Shown: piece by piece, positions 59,426 through 64,000 of the stretch
How positions within the stretch are numbered: position 1 is the stretch's first letter
Layout of the letters: each line of letters opens with the position of its first letter
Origin: Argentina anserina
Lineage: Eukaryota; Streptophyta; Magnoliopsida; Rosales; Rosaceae
NCBI RefSeq assembly: GCF_933775445.1
Contig: NC_065878.1
Coordinates: 18,798,395-18,862,394, forward strand
DNA length: 64,000 nt
Direction of reading: 5' to 3'
Program-made: the position numbers and the translations under genes
The notes under the pieces: model-generated
What the model saw: only the letters and a program-made list of their open reading frames with translations
Told to the model about the DNA's origin: nothing
The model's database searches: none

Positions 59426-62027
59426 TTAGTCGACTTCTTCAATCTTAGGACCAGCACCACTTCCACTGGAAGGAGGAACATCAGCATCTGCTCCACCAGC
59501 CATGTCAGGAGCAGCACCACCCTGGTACATCTTGGCAATGATAGGGTTGCAAAGACTCTCGAGCTCCTTCATCTTGTCCTCGAACTCATCAGCCTCTGCT
59601 AGCTGATTATTATCGAGCCACTGAATGGCCTGCTCAATTGCATCTTCAATCTTCTTTTTATCAGCTGGATCAATCTTTGACGCAATCTTGTCATCTTTGA
59701 TGGTGTTCCTCATGTTGTAAGAGTAGTTCTCAAGAGCATTCTTAGCCTCGACCTTCTTCTTGTGCTCCTCGTCTTCTGATTTGTACTTCTCAGCCTCTTG
59801 GACCATCTTCTCAATATCCTCCTTGGACAGCCTTCCTTTGTCATTGGTAATAGTAATCTTGTTCTTCTGCCCTGTGGTCTTATCCTCAGCGGACACATTG
59901 AGAATGCCATTGGCATCGATGTCAAAGCAAACAGTAATCTGAGGAACTCCTCTAGGAGCTGGAGGAATGCCAGAAAGCTCAAACTTACCGAGCAAATTGT
60001 TGTCACGAGTCCTTGTCCGCTCACCCTCGTACACCTGGATCAAGACACCAGGCTGGTTATCTGAATAAGTAGAGAACACTTGCTCTTTCTTGGTTGGAAT
60101 GGTTGTATTCCTGGGAATCAACACAGTCATCACACCTCCAGCTGTTTCCAAACCCAAGGAAAGGGGAGTCACATCAAGAAGTAATAGGTCCTGCACCTTC
60201 TCATTACCTTCACCACTCAATATAGCAGCCTGCACAGCAGCTCCATAAGCAACAGCTTCGTCGGGGTTAATGCTTTTGCAGAGTTCTTTTCCATTGAAGA
60301 AGTCTTGCAACAACTGCTGGACTTTGGGAATTCTAGTAGAACCACCCACAAGGACAACATCGTGGACAGTACTCTTGTCCATCTTTGCATCTCTCAGACA
60401 CTTCTCCACAGGCTCCATACACTTCCGAAACAGATCCATGTTAAGCTCTTCAAATCTAGCCCGAGTAATGGTGGAGTAGAAGTCGATACCCTCAAACAGG
60501 GAGTCAATCTCAATGGTAGTCTGAGCAGTGGATGAGAGAGTCCTCTTTGCTCTTTCACATGATGTCCTCAACCTCCTAAGAGCTCTTGGATTCCCACTGA
60601 TGTCCTTTTTGTTCTTCCTCTTGAACTCTTGAACAAAGTGGTTCACCATTCTATTATCAAAATCCTCTCCACCCAAATGAGTGTCTCCGGCAGTAGACTT
60701 CACCTCAAAGATCCCTTCTTCAATGGTAAGTAGGGACACATCAAAAGTACCTCCACCAAGATCGAAAATCAACACATTCTTCTCCCCAACACTGGTTGCC
60801 TTCTTGTCAAGACCATATGCAATGGCTGCAGCCGTAGGCTCGTTGATGATTCGCATTACATTAAGGCCGGCAATGACCCCAGCATCCTTTGTAGCCTGTC
60901 TCTGAGAGTCATTGAAGTAAGCAGGCACAGTCACAACTGCATTCTTGATTGTTGAGCCGAGATAAGCTTCTGCAATCTCCCTCATCTTAATGAGAACCAT
61001 AGACGAAATCTCTTCCGCAGCAAACTGTTTGTCCTCTGCTTTATAACTAACACCAATTATTGGTTTGTCACTAGGGCCAGCAATGACCTTGAAAGGCCAT
61101 AGCTTCATGTCACCCTGAACAGTGGAGTCGCTAAACCTCCTACCAATCAATCTCTTAGCATCTGTGAATATAACCAAAACCATTTAAATACAATCCATAA
61201 AATGAACAAGCCAGAACACTGACAATATCCTCATAACAACACATTTAGCCACAGTTAACTTACCACACTGAACAGTTCCAGATAAAATAACTGCCTCTGT
61301 TTCTAAACCTTCTTGTTTCTTATAAGACGTAACCATCACAACTACAAATTTTATCATTAACAATGTCGAATTCATTATATTCGAAATTGAATCTGGTAAA
61401 TTAAAAAAAAAACTATGGTTCAATGACATCAAATTATCGAGCTAGCGTAGATAAATCATTCATCACAAGCCTATTTGTTTGTTGAGCACTGAGATAAATC
61501 ACTTTGTTTTGGAAAAATCAGTGTAATATAATCCATCTCAAATTCTCCATAAATAAAACTATATATTCAAAAAATTTCTAATACATGTTTAGCATCAAAT
61601 TAACAGGAAAACAAGGTATTCAAGCATTAAAATCTTCAAAACGCTAAAATTTGTGTATGGAAACTACTGAATTATCGAAATGTGCACAGATTATTGACAC
61701 ATTGAACCGAATCATAACATCAAATCACAATGTATAGCAGCAAATACCAGAACTCAACAAAAAATCGTATATCTTTTAAATGAAACAGAGAGATTTCGAA
61801 ATGTTACCGAAGACGGTGTTGATAGGGTTCATGGCGACCTGGTTCTTAGCTGCGTCGCCGATCAAACGCTCGGTGTCAGTGAACGCCACATAAGACGGCG
61901 TCGTTCGGTTCCCCTGATCGTTAGCTATGATCTCAACACGGTCATGCTGCCACACTCCAACGCAAGAGTAGGTGGTGCCGAGGTCGATTCCGATCGCCGG
62001 TCCCTCTCCCTCTCCTTTTCCGGCCAT
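59426..62027 (-). CDS. HSC70: Heat shock cognate 70 kDa protein, cytosolic
   Basis: Two exons, 61808-62027 and 59426-61161, encode 651 residues ending in EEVD, the cytosolic C-terminal motif that binds TPR co-chaperones such as HOP. Nucleotide-binding signatures: [15 protein letters not shown] near 12, [20 protein letters not shown] near 200 and [17 protein letters not shown] near 335. The substrate-binding domain starts around [20 protein letters not shown]. The C-terminal lid has the usual Gly/Ala-rich tail ([20 protein letters not shown]). The single intron (646 bp) lies in the Asp codon of [10 protein letters not shown], the conserved position in plant HSC70 genes. ATP-driven folding chaperone of cytosol and nucleus. 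No truncation or missing motif. Confidence 0.98.
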
Positions 62028-62119
62028 TGCGTACAGATCAAGCTCTGAAAGAGTGAATCACAGAGATAATGTGATTAGGGTAATAGTGTGTGTCACTTGT
62101 CACAGGCTCAGAGGCGCTT

Positions 62120-62215
62120 GAGTCTTTTATATAGTTAGGGCGGGTCTAGAATGTTCGTAATGCTATTTCTAGGGGAGAGAGTGGAGTGTGTGTTACACTA
62201 TATAGAATTCTGGTT
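62120..62215 (-). promoter_or_regulatory. HSC70 core promoter with TATA box and heat-shock element-like motif
   Basis: TATATAAA on the minus strand at 62126-62133, about 100 bp upstream of the start codon. Upstream, GAATGTTC at 62149-62156 (inside TCTAGAATGTTCG) has the GAA-nn-TTC spacing of a heat-shock element half pair; further GAATTC follows near 62206. Confidence 0.55.
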
Positions 62216-62359
62216 TGATCAGAGGCGTCTGATTCCGATATCAAACGGTGGTCATTTGATGAGTTTGTTTCAGTTTTTATGATCGTTTACCAAGTCCAGT
62301 CTACAACTCTACGCTCTCCACTCTTCGAAGATATTCTGTTTTTGTTTTTTTGGGTTAAA

Positions 62360-64000
62360 TGTTGTTCCAAATATAAGGTCATATTGGTTTGATGACGAGA
62401 TCATAATTGGTGATGAAAGATATTACCAATAATTGTCATAAACAGTCTGGTCATATGAGACATAGTTTTTGTTAGCGTGATTAACGGCAGAAATCACGAA
62501 CGTGATTTGTGGAATTTGTAACTTAGAACAAATCATGATGTAATTAAGCAAGAAATTAATACAAGTTCATACCTTTTCAGTTGGTATCAGAGCCGAGTCT
62601 CTGTTTTATTTTCTGGGTTTTTTGGTTGCCGCCTTCTGTCTTGCCGCCGCCGACGCCACCATGGAAGCACAGAGGCGACCGCTCCAACCACCCAACAATG
62701 GTCTCTCTCTCTCTCCAGTGCTCTCTCTGCCCGGTCTGGTCGCGCTCCACCTCCGAGACGCTGGTCTGGTCGCGCTCCACCGCCGAGACACTCTCCTCCT
62801 CTCCTCCTCTCGAAGTCCTCCTTTTTCAAGAAATTTCGGCGAAATTTATGCCCCGTATTCAACCCGACCGGCCCGCTCTCGAAACGACCCGGTCCGCGTT
62901 CGACCCGACCCAGTCCGACCCAAATTCTGTGGTCTTGGTTGTCAGTGTAGGTGCACCGACAGTGCAGGTGCATCCAAGATAGGTTCAAAACCATTTTTTT
63001 GTGTGTTTCCGCTGCATCAATCCTGATTTTTTCAATTTTTCAATGGGTTCTGGAGACGACACATAAAGTTCTCAGATCAATAACGTTCCACAATTTGAAG
63101 TATCTGTCAAGAATTCTGAAAGTGGTTCTTTTGGGGCGCCAAACTCAACGAAACCAATTTCCGTAAATGGAAGAGAATTATGGCCGCTCATCTTTGAGGC
63201 ATGCACAAGATGAGGCATGTAACCGGAGTAACTACGACTCCTAGTAAAGATGATATTGTTGCCTACACTAAGTGGGACGGCGATGATGGTCTTGTCATGT
63301 CAGTCTTGTGGAAAACTATGAATGACGAGATCGTTGATCTGGTCGAGGCATGTACCACTACGCAGGCAATATGGCAAACACTAGAAGGCTTATATACTAA
63401 TGACTCTGATTTCATACAGGTTCATGAGTTAATGTGCACATCTTTGGCAATGCAACAGAATGGGCAACCAGTGGCGCAATATTTTATCAAACTGAAAAAT
63501 ATTTGGGCTGAGATTGATATGAAACGTCCTTGTATGATCAAGCATCAGAAGGATATTATTTGGTACCAAAAATAGAAGGAGCTTGAGCGAGTTCACCATT
63601 TCCTGAGAGCTCTTGATGCCAAGCACAACAGTGCGAAATGAGAATTGCTCAGAAAGATCGAACCCCCTAAGCTAATCATTGTTTTCACATATATCCGTAA
63701 GGATGAGTCTCAGTAGGAGAGTCTTCATCATGCGCAAGTTGTAGTTTCTGGCCTTACCGTTCATGCTAGATCTCCAGCACCATTCCTTCCGCTAGCCACT
63801 TCGGCTCCACTTCATCAGCAAGGCCCACCACCAGGCTTCGGAAATCAACCCCGGTCTCCTTGCTCTTATTGTCATGATACTAACCATACTCGTGCAACAT
63901 GTTGGAAGTTGTATCTACACCTTAGGCCTAAAATGCCTAATTATCGTCCCAAGGCGAAAGCAGCTGTTCAATTCATCCCGGAACCTGATATTTATGGTGT
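62360..64000 (+). mobile_element. Ty1/Copia LTR retrotransposon, 5' part, degenerate, runs off the window
   Basis: A primer-binding site TGGTATCAGAGC (62582-62593), complementary to the 3' end of initiator tRNA-Met, directly follows a putative LTR ending TTTTCA at 62579; an LTR start at the TG of 62360 is a guess. Downstream is a Copia gag: KWDGDDGLVMSVLWKTMND, QAIWQTLEGLYTND, QPVAQYFIKLKNIWAEID, then FLRALDAKHNSA and a zinc-knuckle-like CSYCHDTNHTRATCW. Several in-frame stops (after about 63572, 63640 and 63715) show it is not functional. Protease onward lies outside the window. The putative LTR begins about 330 bp upstream of the HSC70 start codon. Confidence 0.85.

Noticed and set aside
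62581..63026. Overlapping Arg/Pro-rich ORFs after the Copia primer-binding site
   Set aside because: GC-rich, six-frame-open leader of the retrotransposon; no gag similarity until about 63200.
1..64000. CRISPR arrays, bacterial operons, Shine-Dalgarno sites
   Set aside because: No regularly spaced repeats; spliced genes and Pol III tRNA genes show nuclear plant DNA.

Overview
This is nuclear DNA from a dicot flowering plant. The genes have many short exons with GT-AG introns and AT-rich introns and spacers. There are two cytosolic tRNA genes, two MIR169 hairpins, and remnants of Copia, hAT, MULE-like and PIF/Harbinger transposons. Gene content fits a rosid, perhaps Rosaceae, but I cannot fix the species from sequence alone.

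Layout, left to right. A conserved plant protein of unknown function (minus, 3' end off the window) is followed by a single-exon peroxisomal enoyl-CoA delta-isomerase and a nine-knuckle CCHC zinc-finger protein. Next come a hAT-type MITE, a decayed ribosomal protein eL15 pseudogene, the ACT-domain protein ACR9, and a second copy of the same MITE family. The middle carries the mitochondrial ATP synthase 6 kDa subunit, two MIR169 copies about 5 kb apart flanking a repeat-rich stretch and a kelch-type gene broken by two nonsense codons, and an 11-exon UDP-xylose synthase. tRNA-His, a MULE-like MITE, a Copia gag fragment and OST4 (37 aa, with a tRNA-Arg gene inside its leader intron) follow. Then come a CASP-like membrane protein, a UBC7-type ubiquitin-conjugating enzyme, a three-exon CLE46-like signalling peptide and an HSP20-like protein. 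The right part holds a degenerate repeat, a Harbinger element, a one-exon membrane protein of unknown function, the geranylgeranyltransferase-I beta subunit head-to-head with a frameshifted pseudogene, a cytosolic HSC70, and the 5' part of a broken Copia retrotransposon running off the end.

There is no operon logic here; genes are individually transcribed. Several neighbours are also neighbours in Arabidopsis as I remember it (UXS/UBC7/CLE46, UBC14/CASPL4C1, UXS5/ATP synthase 6 kDa, HSP70/OST4/unknown protein, GGB/ACR9), so the window reads as interleaved ancestral gene blocks. Small genes below usual ORF cut-offs (OST4, CLE46-like, the 6 kDa subunit, MIR169, tRNAs) are the features most easily missed. 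I found no wholly new system. The most rewarding items are the MIR169 duplication with divergent core promoters, the CLE gene with a probable GC-AG intron, the nested tRNA gene and the conserved gene neighbourhood.

Exon boundaries were set by hand from splice motifs, reading-frame continuity and remembered homologues; CDS totals are divisible by three in all genes called intact.
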